In this document: one piece after another, positions 1 through 10,132 of the stretch | Layout of the letters: every line of letters starts with the position of its first letter | Numbering within the stretch: position 1 is the first letter of the stretch | NCBI GenBank assembly: GCA_900642245.1 | Contig: CAAAJI010000380.1 | Coordinates: 1 to 40,827, forward strand | Source of the DNA: Fragilaria radians | Taxonomy: Eukaryota; Bacillariophyta; Fragilariophyceae; Fragilariales; Fragilariaceae | Length of the DNA: 40,827 nt | Direction of reading: 5' to 3' | Notes under the pieces: model-generated | The model's input: only the letters and a program-made list of their open reading frames with translations | Databases searched by the model: none | What the model was told of the DNA's origin: nothing | Program-made: the position numbers and the translations under genes

Positions 1-1229
1 AAAAGGAAGAGAAGCCCTTTGGAGAACGGGAACATTACGTGATCACAAAAGAAGAAATTTATGTCCATCTAGACTGTGTTGGCATAACGACTTGAGAGAA
101 AACATTTATTGTTCAATCACGGATGTCGGATGTGATTTTTTGTATTAGTTCTTTCACTATGGTGGATAAAGTGTACGAGAAACGCTGTTCGTGACTCTGC
201 ATTATGACTTCGGGAAACACTTTCGGTCCAACGTTTCTTCGAATTTTTTATAGATTGAAATCGTATATATGTTAAATTACATATCTAGTTGATTACATCA
301 CATTGACAAGTCAACCAATCTGTACGCTTCATAATCTTATTAAAATAAGTAGAAGATGTTTCGAATTGTTTTGCAATGTTTAATGTGTCTCCAACGCAAT
401 TCGTGACTAATACATAAAGTCAGTTGAACGGCCTATGGTGCTGCCTTTACATCCTAGCTTAAATGCACTCTCTTCGAGAGAGTAAATTTATTACATTAAT
501 TATTTTACCTTTTTCTTCTTCATGTTCCTGAATTATAGAAGATACACAAATATTTATAATGACAAAGAAGCTTGAGCTTGTTTATACCCAAGATATCCAG
601 AATGGAGAAACATGTCAAATCCGTTTCTCCTGGCAACGAACAACCTTTCATCAGGTGACAAAGCGCATAGTTGAGAATGCTGTATCTTAAGAGGATATTA
701 TGAGAAATAATACTTTTTATGTATTTATAATTTGATCTTATATTCAAATCTTGTAGGCAGTTGGATTGTGCAAATATTCATTTTGAATATCTACTCATAG
801 AAGCAATCTTTATTCATTAGGTTGACAGGAAGAGCATTTGAACATTCCAGATATGGTCTTGCAAGTTTATTTAGTGCAAATGAGAACTCTTCATGACATA
901 GTTCCAAAAATGTCAACAGGGAGAAATATCGAAGAAATATGATTAAGATTCTATGAAGGTTGATGGAAAACTGCATAGTGCAAAATAGAAATATCATAAG
1001 AAGATATTCCTCTTATTTGTTTTGTGCTTTAAGAGAATACAGGACTTACATGAGAAGATCAAATAAAGAGGAAACTAGAATTTAAGATTGAGCAACATTA
1101 GTATTGTTTCTAGCAGTATGGAACCGGAGTTAGGAAAAGTCGAAATCATTATAATAAAAATGTACAATCATTTCAACAGAAACATTATCCAAATCATGAC
1201 ATTGAAATGCAAAATACATGAGGTGACCT
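1..1229. other. AT-rich stretch without a recognised gene
   Basis: No convincing gene is seen. Short reading frames on the minus strand (520-747 and 791-997) start at non-ATG codons or match no family I recognise. They lie downstream, on the same strand, of a copia gag remnant, so they may be unrecognisable remains of that element. Confidence 0.4.
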
Positions 1230-1440
1230 TGCAATGTCTTGGTAGCACTTGAATAGCTTTGATTATTTCCTTTTCTTCTGAGTAGAGGAACACAGTTAGC
1301 CTTGGTGTGACCAGGCATCTTACATTAAGTACAAAAGATGAGTACACCAGCATCTCCCTGCCTTAGTTAATCTCTTCAGAGCTTGAAATGAACCGCCTGG
1401 TGGCCTAGCTTCCCATGGTTACGACATTTTCCTCTGAATT
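1230..1440 (-). mobile_element. Copia gag fragment with two decayed zinc knuckles
   Basis: On the minus strand the stretch reads FRGKCRNHGKLGHQAVHFK, a CCHC-type zinc knuckle with one Cys changed to His, then after two stops and a short gap CKMPGHTKANC followed by a Lys/Arg-rich tail. Paired knuckles of this kind end the gag part of Ty1/copia polyproteins of the diatom type, where they bind RNA in the virus-like particle. Stops separate the two knuckles, so this is a dead fragment. It opposes the protease-integrase fragment just to its right, so the two are not one simple element. Confidence 0.6.
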
Positions 1441-1929
1441 GTGACAAAAAGAGATCTTAAAGTTCACTTTCTGCATTGGATTCTAACTTTACATTTAATC
1501 CCTCAAAACTTAGATTTTGCTCCTAAAGCGTTGCATCAATTTCAAGAGGGTTTATTTCGTTTTGTTTTCTTTTTTTCAGCAAGACAAGTTGACGCTCAGA
1601 TTCAAGTGTAGGCTGCTTAAAACTGAAAATCTGTCATGGAAGATCCTATATCTTGACGGTAAGGAGCTTTGTTGTTTGAATTGTTCTTTGCATGATCAAC
1701 TTCTTTATCTTAGCCAAGGGATGCGCTGAGTTAGGTTCAAATTCATTCTTTAATATCCCCCGTGAAATTTCTGCATTTCCCTCTGCGTAGATTCGAATCT
1801 TGCATCTTTTTAAGCTTTGGAACTCCACTCTTCTGCTGCGACTCTTCACATTGATGTAAAGTACCAGCTCTGACGCGTTTTTAGAGCACAGGTTTTGCAG
1901 GAATGGTTGAAGAGTGAGAATAAGGGTCC

Positions 1930-2740
1930 AAGACGTTTTTTGCCTAAGCCAAAGTTTGTGGATACAAATACTTCTTAAGTTGTGCTCCAAGATATCAAAT
2001 ATGTACCTGAGCTTTTTGTGAATCTGTCCACAGCATAAGCAAGGCACTTACAACTGGTTACAAGATTGGAAATAAGGTATAATCACAACCGAATCATTGG
2101 ACAGAATTTTAATCACTAAAAATGGATTTGTGCCAGGTGCAAAGCTCAATCCAAACTGCATCGAATCAGCAGGCTCTGTATTTGATCCAGGAAAATCTGA
2201 AATGAAAGTTGCTATCAACAGGATGCATTTGGACACTGTGGAGGAGAGGCATTGAGAGATCAGCACATCATTATGATTTGAAGCCCTATGAAAAATAGAA
2301 GTAAGTCAGGAGTGTGCAATTGCAAAGACAAGATAGAAGAATACCAATAAAATCTTGAAAGGAGGAAGCAAGAATATAGGAGAAAGAATTCATATTGACG
2401 TAGGCTATATTAAGGGTTAGAGGTTTTGAGGATCCAAATGAGAATAAAGCTTCGGAGGATCACTGTAAGTATAGTAGAATAATGTTTCCTTTGAATACTT
2501 AGGGCTAAGAACTCCACAGAGAAATGGAAAGCTTGATCGTAAGTATCAAACACTTTATAGTGGAATCAAAGCCATCTTAAATGAAGCTAGAGTAAGAAGG
2601 AGAATCGCTCAGAATGTGCTTCTATTTCAACCTTCTATTCAAGTGTATTGCTCACCAATGAAAGAAACATGTCTCCTCAAAAGATTAGGCGTTGAAAGAA
2701 GCCTCATTGCGTAGAAAGATATTGTGATAATTTATATACT
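1930..2740 (+). mobile_element. Copia protease-integrase fragment, degenerate
   Basis: The plus strand carries the end of a copia protease region (VVLQDIKYVPELFVNL, then, after a frame change, SKALTTGYKIGNKV). A longer block follows at about 2090-2253 containing RILITKNGFVPGAKL and FDPGKSEMKVAINRMH, the spacer before the integrase zinc site. At about 2500-2650 comes an integrase core end with RTPQRNGKLDRKYQTLYSG, the usual TPQQNG-E-R region. The order protease, integrase matches copia. Several stops and frame changes show that it is inactive. Antisense open frames over it are shadows. Confidence 0.7.
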
Positions 2741-3126
2741 TTGAATTGTGCTTGTCGAATTTGATTGGTTAGGTGGTGTCAAGGGATCGAATTGTCTCGG
2801 TTTTGAGTCCTACTTTATGTTGATTCGTTTGATAAATCATGTTATTTGTTTATCGTTCCGTTACAGATATCTCTTATTGCAGTTTTTCATTTGCTTGAAT
2901 CAAGAATATTTAAAATTCGCTATACAAGTGTATTGCTTAAAAAGCGTTGGCATGTTAAAGAACTTAAGATTTACATTAGAATATCTTTGGTACTTCTTAG
3001 AGGTTCGAAGAGAAGTTTGCTATGATTGCTAACATAGAAAATAGTAAATTAAATTATAGACTCACAATTGTTGTGTTTTTAGCTTAATTTAATAGATTAT
3101 AATATCTAACTTGTTTATAACATCCC

Positions 3127-3276
3127 ATGCTCGAACAAAACAAAGCAATTTCGGATGAGCTGACACCAGAACTAAAACTTGCAAAGCAGGTGGCAATGGA
3201 ATCCACAGGGATCTTTGCTGGACAGTCACAAGAGCTGGACTTCACTATATCGAGTCCAATCATCACTTTGAGTTAG
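3127..3276 (+). CDS. Short unidentified open frame, possibly a gene fragment
   Basis: ATG to TAG, 49 codons. The peptide is acidic and helix-prone (it includes DELTPELKLAKQVAMESTG) and then turns Ser/Ile-rich. Its composition looks more like real protein than the surrounding AT-rich DNA, but no family is recognised. It may be an exon remnant or captured host sequence among retroelement debris. The antisense frame over it is a shadow. Confidence 0.2.
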   Translation: MLEQNKAISDELTPELKLAKQVAMESTGIFAGQSQELDFTISSPIITLS

Positions 3277-3489
3277 ATTGCTATATATTTTCCTCACAAC
3301 GGGCTCATCCAAGTGGTATACAAATTTGGTAATCTGGTCCAGACCCAGAGCTAACACTGTCTGTACTTGAGCATTCACGCACCTCTTCCTGTGTATCTTC
3401 TTCCTTTCATTGGTTTCTTTGTTTGTTCTTTCATGTTGGATGAGTCAACAGAAAGCTCATCCTGTCAAGGTCAACTGTAGTTGTACTTC

Positions 3490-3640
3490 AGCTTCAAAGA
3501 CTGCAATTGTTTTCTTCCAATTTCAAGTTCAATTTAGCTGTACCACTTAACTACTCAGGCTGCAATTGTCTTCTACTCATTTTTCAAATTCAATTCAAAG
3601 GTATATCTTAACTACTCAGGCTGCAAGTGTCTACTAGCAA
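3490..3640. repeat. Imperfect tandem repeat, period about 60
   Basis: The block CTGCAATTGT recurs at 3501 and 3560 and, as CTGCAAGTGT, at 3621. The two later copies are preceded by AACTACTCAGG and followed by pyrimidine-rich and CAATTT/CAATTC segments. This gives about two and a half diverged copies of a 60-61 base unit. Confidence 0.55.
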
Positions 3641-4379
3641 ATTTGTAAGTCCCCAGCATTGTTTTAACGTTTTATTCATATTCAACCATATAGAATGGCT
3701 GTCTTTATATCAAAAGATGAAGGATTCAGATCATGTCATTGAATTAATTTCAACATGAGTCGAAACCTTGCGTACATTATCGCTGGTGAAAAAATTTCCA
3801 CAAAGGCAAGTCATGGCTCTTGAGGATATGACAAAGCCACCATTTTTACATAAATGATGCATTTCTTGTTTACACTCCCATTAATTTCCTTTTCATTTGC
3901 TCCCTTTCGATTTTCTGCTCATTTCAATTACTCCCTACCCTTTAAATTTGACATAAAATCCAATTCCTCTCCAATCTCCTTCCCCTAAGCTTTTCTTGCT
4001 TCATAACTGTTGTTGTTCCATGCAACGTTAACAGTTTTCAGTGCTTCAAACACAGTTTCTTGAATGTTTTGACTCTGATGCTTGCAAATGAATATAGAGT
4101 CCTTTTATATTGTTCATGTAGAGACAGACCTATAATTCTTATAAAATTAATACTCACATTTCCAAAATCTATATATTCTGAGATGTGAGAAATCAAGGTT
4201 AATGTTTGTCGTTTATTGAAATAGTGCTGAAAATAATCTATAAAATATTAATTTTGTTTAAATTGTGAGATTATAAATTAGTGAACTAAAATCTATTCTT
4301 GTGAATATTCTGTAGATTTCTGTTCAAAATATAACGTAGGATACGGTACTGGATTGTATAATGATACTTTCGATTTATG

Positions 4380-5350
4380 ATAAATATTGCTGCATAGCCT
4401 TATGACCAATTTGTCCGCACTTGAGACATTTCCCCTTGAACTAAGATGTGAATAAAGTGCGCTCTTCATTTACTTTACTCTCACTGTTGAACTCAGATTG
4501 GATGGACAGCCTCCCAAATTGTAGATTCAACTCTTGCATGGTTAATTGACCTTTAGCGGATTTACTGTTTCTCGTTTCTCTAAAAGCACCATGTATAATG
4601 TATGATCGCTAATATGGTCGTTCAGCACATAATACATGTACTGATCAAATTTCATTGCTTATCCCTTGTCTTTTCACATCATTCAAAAATGGTGGTAATC
4701 CAAGCGTCAGCGTCTTCACTTTTGTTTACATAGCTCTGTCTGAATGACTTTTCTAATTTCACTACAGAATGAGCTGAAGTTGGCTCATACTTTTTCTTCA
4801 CCCTTTTCCAAGCAATGGATACAATAATATCTTTCTTCTTGCAGCATTTTACCTAATTGGCTTTTCTAGTCCCGGGTTATCACGGATAATAGGCAATCTA
4901 GTAGACGTTCAAGCACTAGTTACCCTATCATCAAGTATGCTCACAACTGAATAGGAAACTTCAGATGTGTAACTTACAACTCATTAAATTTAAGAGACTC
5001 TTTCAAAAATACGTTCTAATTTCTTCTTCTGGCCTTTGCAACATGATGCTTACTCATATGCTTGACTCCATTTTAGATGCCTTGAATTGTTGGGAAATGT
5101 TGGAGAAAGGCTTTATTCTCCCCTGTGATAGTAACAAAATTCCCTTCTAAACTCCGTCCTTACTGCCTTTTCCCATTTTTGTTGATGCATCAAAGTTTTT
5201 GAGACCATAGCCAGTTGCAAGGTACCATTTTCTTAGCTGTTTTACTTCAAAATGAGATTTTCCTTCTGGCCTTTCCTTAGTGCAAATTGCATAAATGATA
5301 CTCATCACTTTCTTGGTAGTAAAAACCATTGTAGAGTTTGACTCTGCCAA
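4380..5350 (-). mobile_element. Copia gag fragment with zinc knuckle, degenerate
   Basis: Read on the minus strand, 5350-5147 is a 67-residue open frame (with VFTTKKVMSIIYAICTKERP and a Gly-Lys-Gly-Ser-Lys-Asp end) that looks like a retroelement gag. Broken frames follow, including LTMQELNLQFGRL near 4530. At about 4440-4388 there is a zinc knuckle, FKGKCLKCGQIGHKAMQQ, in which the final Cys is replaced by Gln. Gag body followed by knuckle is the copia order. Many stops make it non-functional. The placement of the 5' part in gag is inference; the knuckle is clear. Confidence 0.6.
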
Positions 5351-6126
5351 CTCATAATCATTTTAGCAAAAGTTGTCAACTTACCTGACTTGGTTGATTC
5401 ATCAATCTCACTTACTTCCTATTCTGATGAGTTTTGGTCTTTCTCTTCTTTATTCCTTCTTTATTTTTCCATTTAGATCAAATTACCGAAGGAAAATCCA
5501 TTTTTTATTTGAGAACAGAATTTTAAAAGTAGCCAGGCAAGTGAGAAAATAAGTTTTCATTGAAATTGTGATATGTCGTGATAAACTGGTAAACCATGTG
5601 CATCCTCCCTAGGCTTAATCAAAAAATAATGAATGATTCAAGAACTGGCATTGATTGGTGCGAATACCAATGTATTTAAATAAGAAAATAGAATTGATGA
5701 GAGGATCTAAAATCACGAGCTCAGCCTGAATTATCATACTTTCAATGCAGCCATTATTAGTGCATGATGCAGGTTTTCTCGTCTGGACAGTATTGTGCTT
5801 ACAGACCATATAACTACAACAATTGCAACGACGTCAGCATTCCACGACAAGATTTTTTTGTTTCACGAATCGCCATCCAATTTTTTGGCACTATGACGTA
5901 GGCGAGATTCGATTATGTATAATCGAGTCTCGACTGTCTAAAACCTATTTACCATTATTCCCGAAACGTAACCCTTATTCCTCTAAGGGAGATATATATA
6001 TACTTTTTTGCTGTTATAGATTTGACACAAAAAGATGCATATAAGATCAGGCTTAATTACGTACTCCCAAGGAGCATCATCGATTACTGACACAGAACAT
6101 ACCACTTCTAAAGCGCACATTTTAAC
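5351..6126. other. Upstream region of PT-repeat gene 1
   Basis: No gene is supported. The last 300 bases are the presumed promoter and 5' UTR of the gene starting at 6127. They contain one ACGTCA (5831-5836) and one TGACGT (5894-5899), the core of bZIP/CRE-type sites, and a short AT run near 5990. Any role of these sites is inference. Confidence 0.35.
5831..5899. promoter_or_regulatory. Pair of CRE-like TGACGT/ACGTCA cores
   Basis: ACGTCA at 5831 and TGACGT at 5894 lie 63 bases apart and 228-296 bases before the start codon of PT-repeat gene 1. In diatoms such cores are known as CO2/cAMP-responsive elements in carbonic anhydrase promoters. Six-base matches occur often by chance, so this is only a candidate. 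Confidence 0.2.
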
Positions 6127-7200
6127 ATGAAACACTTGCAGTTCGCCATCCCTTTGGCTTTTGCTGCAGTAAATGCTCAAGATATATGTCCGAAGCATGA
6201 TATCGATGGTGACGTTAACATCTCAAATTTCTGCACCGCATTTCAAGTTCAAGTTATTAGGATCGATACAGATTCAAATTTGGACCCTGTCAACAACATC
6301 TGTGTTGACGAAGAGAAACGCTTTCTTTCCGAAAAATTGGAATTCTACATTGCCGAATTCGCCCGCTCTTTTTTCGATACTAATGATCTTCATTTGAACA
6401 GTCCATTATTGGAAATAGACGTAGTAGATATCGATATTGGAATTGATGCACTAGATTCATTGACATCCATTTTATTCAATGATGCGACAGGCAAGGAACC
6501 TATCGTTTCCCTAGACTTAGGCAAGCAAGATGATACAGTCAACACATTGCTAGACCCCGTATTGAATGCGGCAATGGTAACGGAATCTGTACCAATCCTC
6601 AGTCCAGTTGCCTGGAAAGGCCAAGCAACTGCACCTCCGAGTATCGCACCAAGAATTCCGTTTCTTTCCAATCTGTTATTCAACAAGGTTTTAACCAAAC
6701 CACCAACTTCAAGACCTTCCAACAAACCAACCAATCCACCAACGCTACGTCCGACACTACGACCTACCAATCGACCAACGCTTCGACCCACTTCGAAGTT
6801 GATAATATCAACCCCGAAGGTATCGATAAGTAGTACACAGACTACAATAGCAGGAATTCCTATTGTCAATGGGAATCGTAGATTGAGTAGAAATTATAAT
6901 CCTGCATCTTCGCATCATCGAAAACTTTCAAGAGGGACATTTGTTTGGGGTGGGAGTTCTAGTTGGACATGTCGATCCTGTGGGAGTGATAAATACGATT
7001 ATCGTCGACGTTCCTTGCAACTGGATGGGGAAAGAAGGGATACATCATGGGAGAATTTGGAAGCATACATGATGGAAAAGCTCACAGTGGCCTTGATGAG
7101 AGAGGTAAATTTGTTCGTGGAATCAAGTACAGTTATTGGTTGTTTGGACAATGGGGATTCTCTTGGTGTCCACTTTCAAATTATAAATGAAGATTCATAA
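6127..7200 (+). CDS. Secreted PT-repeat protein 1 (357 aa)
   Basis: Single-exon gene, ATG to TAA. Residues 1-17 form a signal peptide with likely cleavage before Gln-Asp, so the protein enters the secretory path. Residues 18-95 are a Cys-containing block (C21, C36, C59) with LSEKLEFYIAEFARSFF. Residues 191-223 are a Pro-Thr repeat (RPTLRPTNRPT type) common in diatom secreted proteins. The C-terminal part has R-X-L tripeptides (RRL, RKL), then WGGSSSWTCRSC (C282, C285), a triple Arg and a final Cys (C339). The same architecture and six matching Cys occur in the paralog at 21092-22261. R-X-L is the known processing site of silaffin and cingulin precursors, so a wall or extracellular-matrix role is possible but unproven. 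No catalytic domain is seen. Confidence 0.85.
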   Translation: MKHLQFAIPLAFAAVNAQDICPKHDIDGDVNISNFCTAFQVQVIRIDTDSNLDPVNNICVDEEKRFLSEKLEFYIAEFARSFFDTNDLHLNSPLLEIDVVDIDIGIDALDSLTSILFNDATGKEPIVSLDLGKQDDTVNTLLDPVLNAAMVTESVPILSPVAWKGQATAPPSIAPRIPFLSNLLFNKVLTKPPTSRPSNKPTNPPTLRPTLRPTNRPTLRPTSKLIISTPKVSISSTQTTIAGIPIVNGNRRLSRNYNPASSHHRKLSRGTFVWGGSSSWTCRSCGSDKYDYRRRSLQLDGERRDTSWENLEAYMMEKLTVALMREVNLFVESSTVIGCLDNGDSLGVHFQIINEDS

Positions 7201-7685
7201 TATCACATAATATATATATATAAGGTTGACATGCAAATACTTTTCATCAGGCATTACATGAACTTTTTGAACCTTACATATGGCGACGATAAGTGTGCAA
7301 CTATAGTAGGAAGGATATAATTTTTGAATCAAGAGAAGCATGTGCTAGAAATTTGGATAGATCTTTTGTTTGTTAATATAGTATTCAAAAAGGGATTACA
7401 GATGAGCATCAAAGGTCAGAATTATGCTCGTTCCAAAATTAGTTTGAGAACTTGAATCTTTTATTATCAATGATGAACCGACATTTTTGCACTGTGATAC
7501 AACATGTCTTCCTAGGATTTGTAAGCATTAATTCAAGAATGCAACAAAGGCGTAGAATATTTCTTCCATGGTATATATAATCCTAAGTTAGATAAGTTAA
7601 TATTATGAAGTCACTATATACTTGTGTATTATTATCCTACTAAAATCGACTAACTTTGTCTAAACAAAACACCGTTCAAGAAAGG
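7201..7685. other. Intergenic region between convergent genes
   Basis: This holds the 3' ends of PT-repeat gene 1 (+) and the mS35-like gene (-). It includes a short AT dinucleotide run just after 7207. No other gene is seen. Confidence 0.5.
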
Positions 7686-8294
7686 CTAATGAAGCGTAAC
7701 TTCTTTTGATTCTTCTTCTTGATCTTGCTCAATTTTAAGTGCTAACCTCTTGGCTCCGAGGACGATCCGGTTCAACATCGATTCCAAATGACGTTTGTTT
7801 TCAATGCGACTACCGAACTGGTTACTCGCAAGTTGTAGGACCTGATTGCGTAGACGAGGACCGACAATTTCTCGTACGATATCCTTCTCAAGTTTGGAAT
7901 TTAAATTCATATCGTTCCAATGAACACGAAGTTTGACACGGTGTTCCCATTTTTGAACGTAGGGAGCAAGTTGTAAACGACCATACATAGTAGTGATATA
8001 CTCAATTTTGTTTTCTGCAATTCCGCATTCTAAATACCGAACCGGAGGAGGTTCGCAAGAAATCTGGCATATCCGAGTCGTATTCGTCTCCACTTGGTGA
8101 AAGAATTCTCCAAGGGGAGACACGTACGGTTGAACCTCGTTGGTACGGCTAATGGGAGAGGAAGATTGATTCGTTCGACTAATCTCCGAAGAGGAAATAG
8201 AAGATAAGTAACGTGATGAAAAGCATGGTCGAAGGTTAGATATGTTAGTCCCTCGAAACTTTATAATTTTCGCGAAATGTTGGTAAGAAGCCAT
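7686..8294 (-). CDS. Probable mitochondrial ribosomal protein mS35 (202 aa)
   Basis: ATG at 8294 in a good context (A at -3, G at +4), single exon. Residues 1-60 are basic and rich in Ser, Arg and aromatic residues with almost no acidic residue, which fits a mitochondrial targeting peptide. Residues 115-190 contain HRVKLRVHWNDMNLNSKLE and then a REIVGPR motif. This is the pattern of the mitoribosomal small-subunit S24/S35 domain, where a beta strand is followed by (D/N)LNL and a VG(P/E)R turn. The protein is shorter than human MRPS35 but near the size of the conserved core. It ends in an acidic Glu/Asp tail. It is divergent from the eIF2B alpha gene across 1.8 kb. The assignment rests on motif pattern alone. 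Confidence 0.6.
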   Translation of the reverse strand: MASYQHFAKIIKFRGTNISNLRPCFSSRYLSSISSSEISRTNQSSSPISRTNEVQPYVSPLGEFFHQVETNTTRICQISCEPPPVRYLECGIAENKIEYITTMYGRLQLAPYVQKWEHRVKLRVHWNDMNLNSKLEKDIVREIVGPRLRNQVLQLASNQFGSRIENKRHLESMLNRIVLGAKRLALKIEQDQEEESKEVTLH

Positions 8295-10132
8295 GATGAA
8301 ATGATGATGCTACTAACTTTGCTGCTGCTTGAGTATCAAATGAAGGATGAATCTCACCAGGTATCCAAACTAAGGAGATGGTTCTCGTTACGTATGGATA
8401 CGGTTAGTAAGATCCTATGAGTGTCCTCTCTGGATGGATTTCGTTCGAACAGTAGGCCCTTTCTATGTTTTGTTATGAAGGAAGTCGTTTCAACTTACGA
8501 AAACAAATAGCCATATATGTATAGTAGTGTCTTTATGTATGAATACTCTCCTCTGAGACTAGATAGGAGAATCGTCGTTCTTGTCCCTAAAGTCAGGAAG
8601 CGTTTGATGTGACGTTCTCCACAGAGTCAGATGATGGCAGGAAATAATTATTGTAATTTCAAATCTAGATTACCGTGTGAAGAAATGATGGTGCTGATGA
8701 TAGGGCAATTCTTCCTTAGGGGATATCCCAACAATGATATCCTATAGGTACTGCTCGTATCATATGTCTATTGTATAGTCAATAATTATTTTTCAAACCT
8801 CCTAGGGGCGAAAAATCAGAGGACGATAGGAATCCAAAGGTGGAAGATGTAGCAATGGGTTATGATCCGCCAATTGAATCACCACGATTGTCGCTCCGAA
8901 CCGACAGACAAACAGACGTTCGAAAACCTAAAATAAATGAAACACACACAAAACAGCTACAATGAAGAACAGGCGATTTTCTTCGGGGATTTTATTTTGA
9001 ATACATGTAGTAGAGTATCTTTTTTTAGTTTCTACTTCTAGAAATAGCAAGTGATCCAATACACAAACAAGGCCTGTATCATTCTAACATGGGTTAAAGG
9101 AACGATGCAAGAAAGTAGAGCATGCCCTTTTCTGATATTGCTTCAAACTTGGATGTGCTGCTAGCTGTATGCCTGGTCTCCTCTGCATGCATGACGCTTC
9201 ATTCGTCATACTTTTAATCATCGTTACGATTTCTCTCTTTGGCTGTATAATTCTTCAATTGATTCCATAACTCTCTACCTTTTAGAATATATATCCTACC
9301 CTTTATGGATATCACTCCAACAATGATCAGAATAATTATAGATAGTGAAAGATTTAATTTAGCTTAAAGAATTCAAGGTATCAAGAAATGACTTGCATTC
9401 ACAAAACATGTAATCGAAAGCAGTAATAGAGAGACTTCATCCTAAATTCATGACAAGATTTTTCAACGAATCCATGGTATATCTCTTTTCTACAAGATAA
9501 TCGTAATGATTATTCTCATGGATGTGGCTGGTTATGACAACATAATAAGTAAATGTAACGTAGTGTCATTGACTTTATTCTTGATTCTCTCGGTTTCTCT
9601 TTTATTTTGGAATGCATACAGAAGAAGAATATAGAATAATTTCTGATATCAGGCCTATACTTTGGGATTAACAAAAATCAATCTTGTAGTTTGGATTTTA
9701 CTATGTATCAGATACCTTCAATTATATATATATATATATGTACAAGGCTTTTTTAGACATGCTCAAAAATCTCCATGGATACTATTTCTTCTGTTCTTTG
9801 TTTCGCGATTTTCCTACTACTCATTTAGTCTCCAATATAGAAAGTGCCCAGATTTTCTTTGCACGTTTCTTAGAATTATCTTTCCGAGTTGAAAATGCTT
9901 GTTATTTATTGATTATTTACAAGTGTCCATCATGGAATGAAAGTTGCTGAATTCATGATATTGAAGTACATTAGTGCAATTGTATATACAAAGGTACTAC
10001 GAATCAATGAGCAATTACCGCAACCGTGACCACTGTAGGCTAGTAGTGGTAGTTGTACTGCACTCACTCTCTGAGGACGTCAAAATCCCATAGATTACAC
10101 ACACTTGACAAATCCTCTTGGTTTCATCGACA
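8295..10132. other. Long intergenic region between divergent genes
   Basis: It separates the starts of the mS35-like gene (-) and eIF2B alpha (+). Small frames near 9660-9950 start at non-ATG codons or are hydrophobic AT-rich runs, including an AT dinucleotide tract at about 9721-9738, and are not supported as genes. A GGGGATATCCC palindrome lies near 8718. An ACGTCA core lies near 10078, about 55 bases before the eIF2B alpha start. Confidence 0.4.

Larger units (their letters stand above)
2741..4379. other. Gene-poor stretch with one short open frame and a tandem repeat
   Basis: Nothing large is supported. It holds a 49-codon plus-strand frame at 3127-3276 and an imperfect tandem repeat near 3490-3640, both listed separately. 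The rest is AT-rich with no recognisable domain. Confidence 0.4.

Noticed and set aside
6390..6869. A 159-codon frame antisense to PT-repeat protein 1
   Set aside because: Same effect: repeat codons read backwards stay open. No start context or domain.
9662..9950. Two overlapping hydrophobic frames
   Set aside because: They span an AT dinucleotide run, and the aromatic/Leu-rich peptides follow from base composition.
10118..10132. Longer eIF2B alpha starting at TTG 10118
   Set aside because: A eukaryotic nuclear gene is expected to start at ATG; the ATG at 10133 gives the usual N-terminus.
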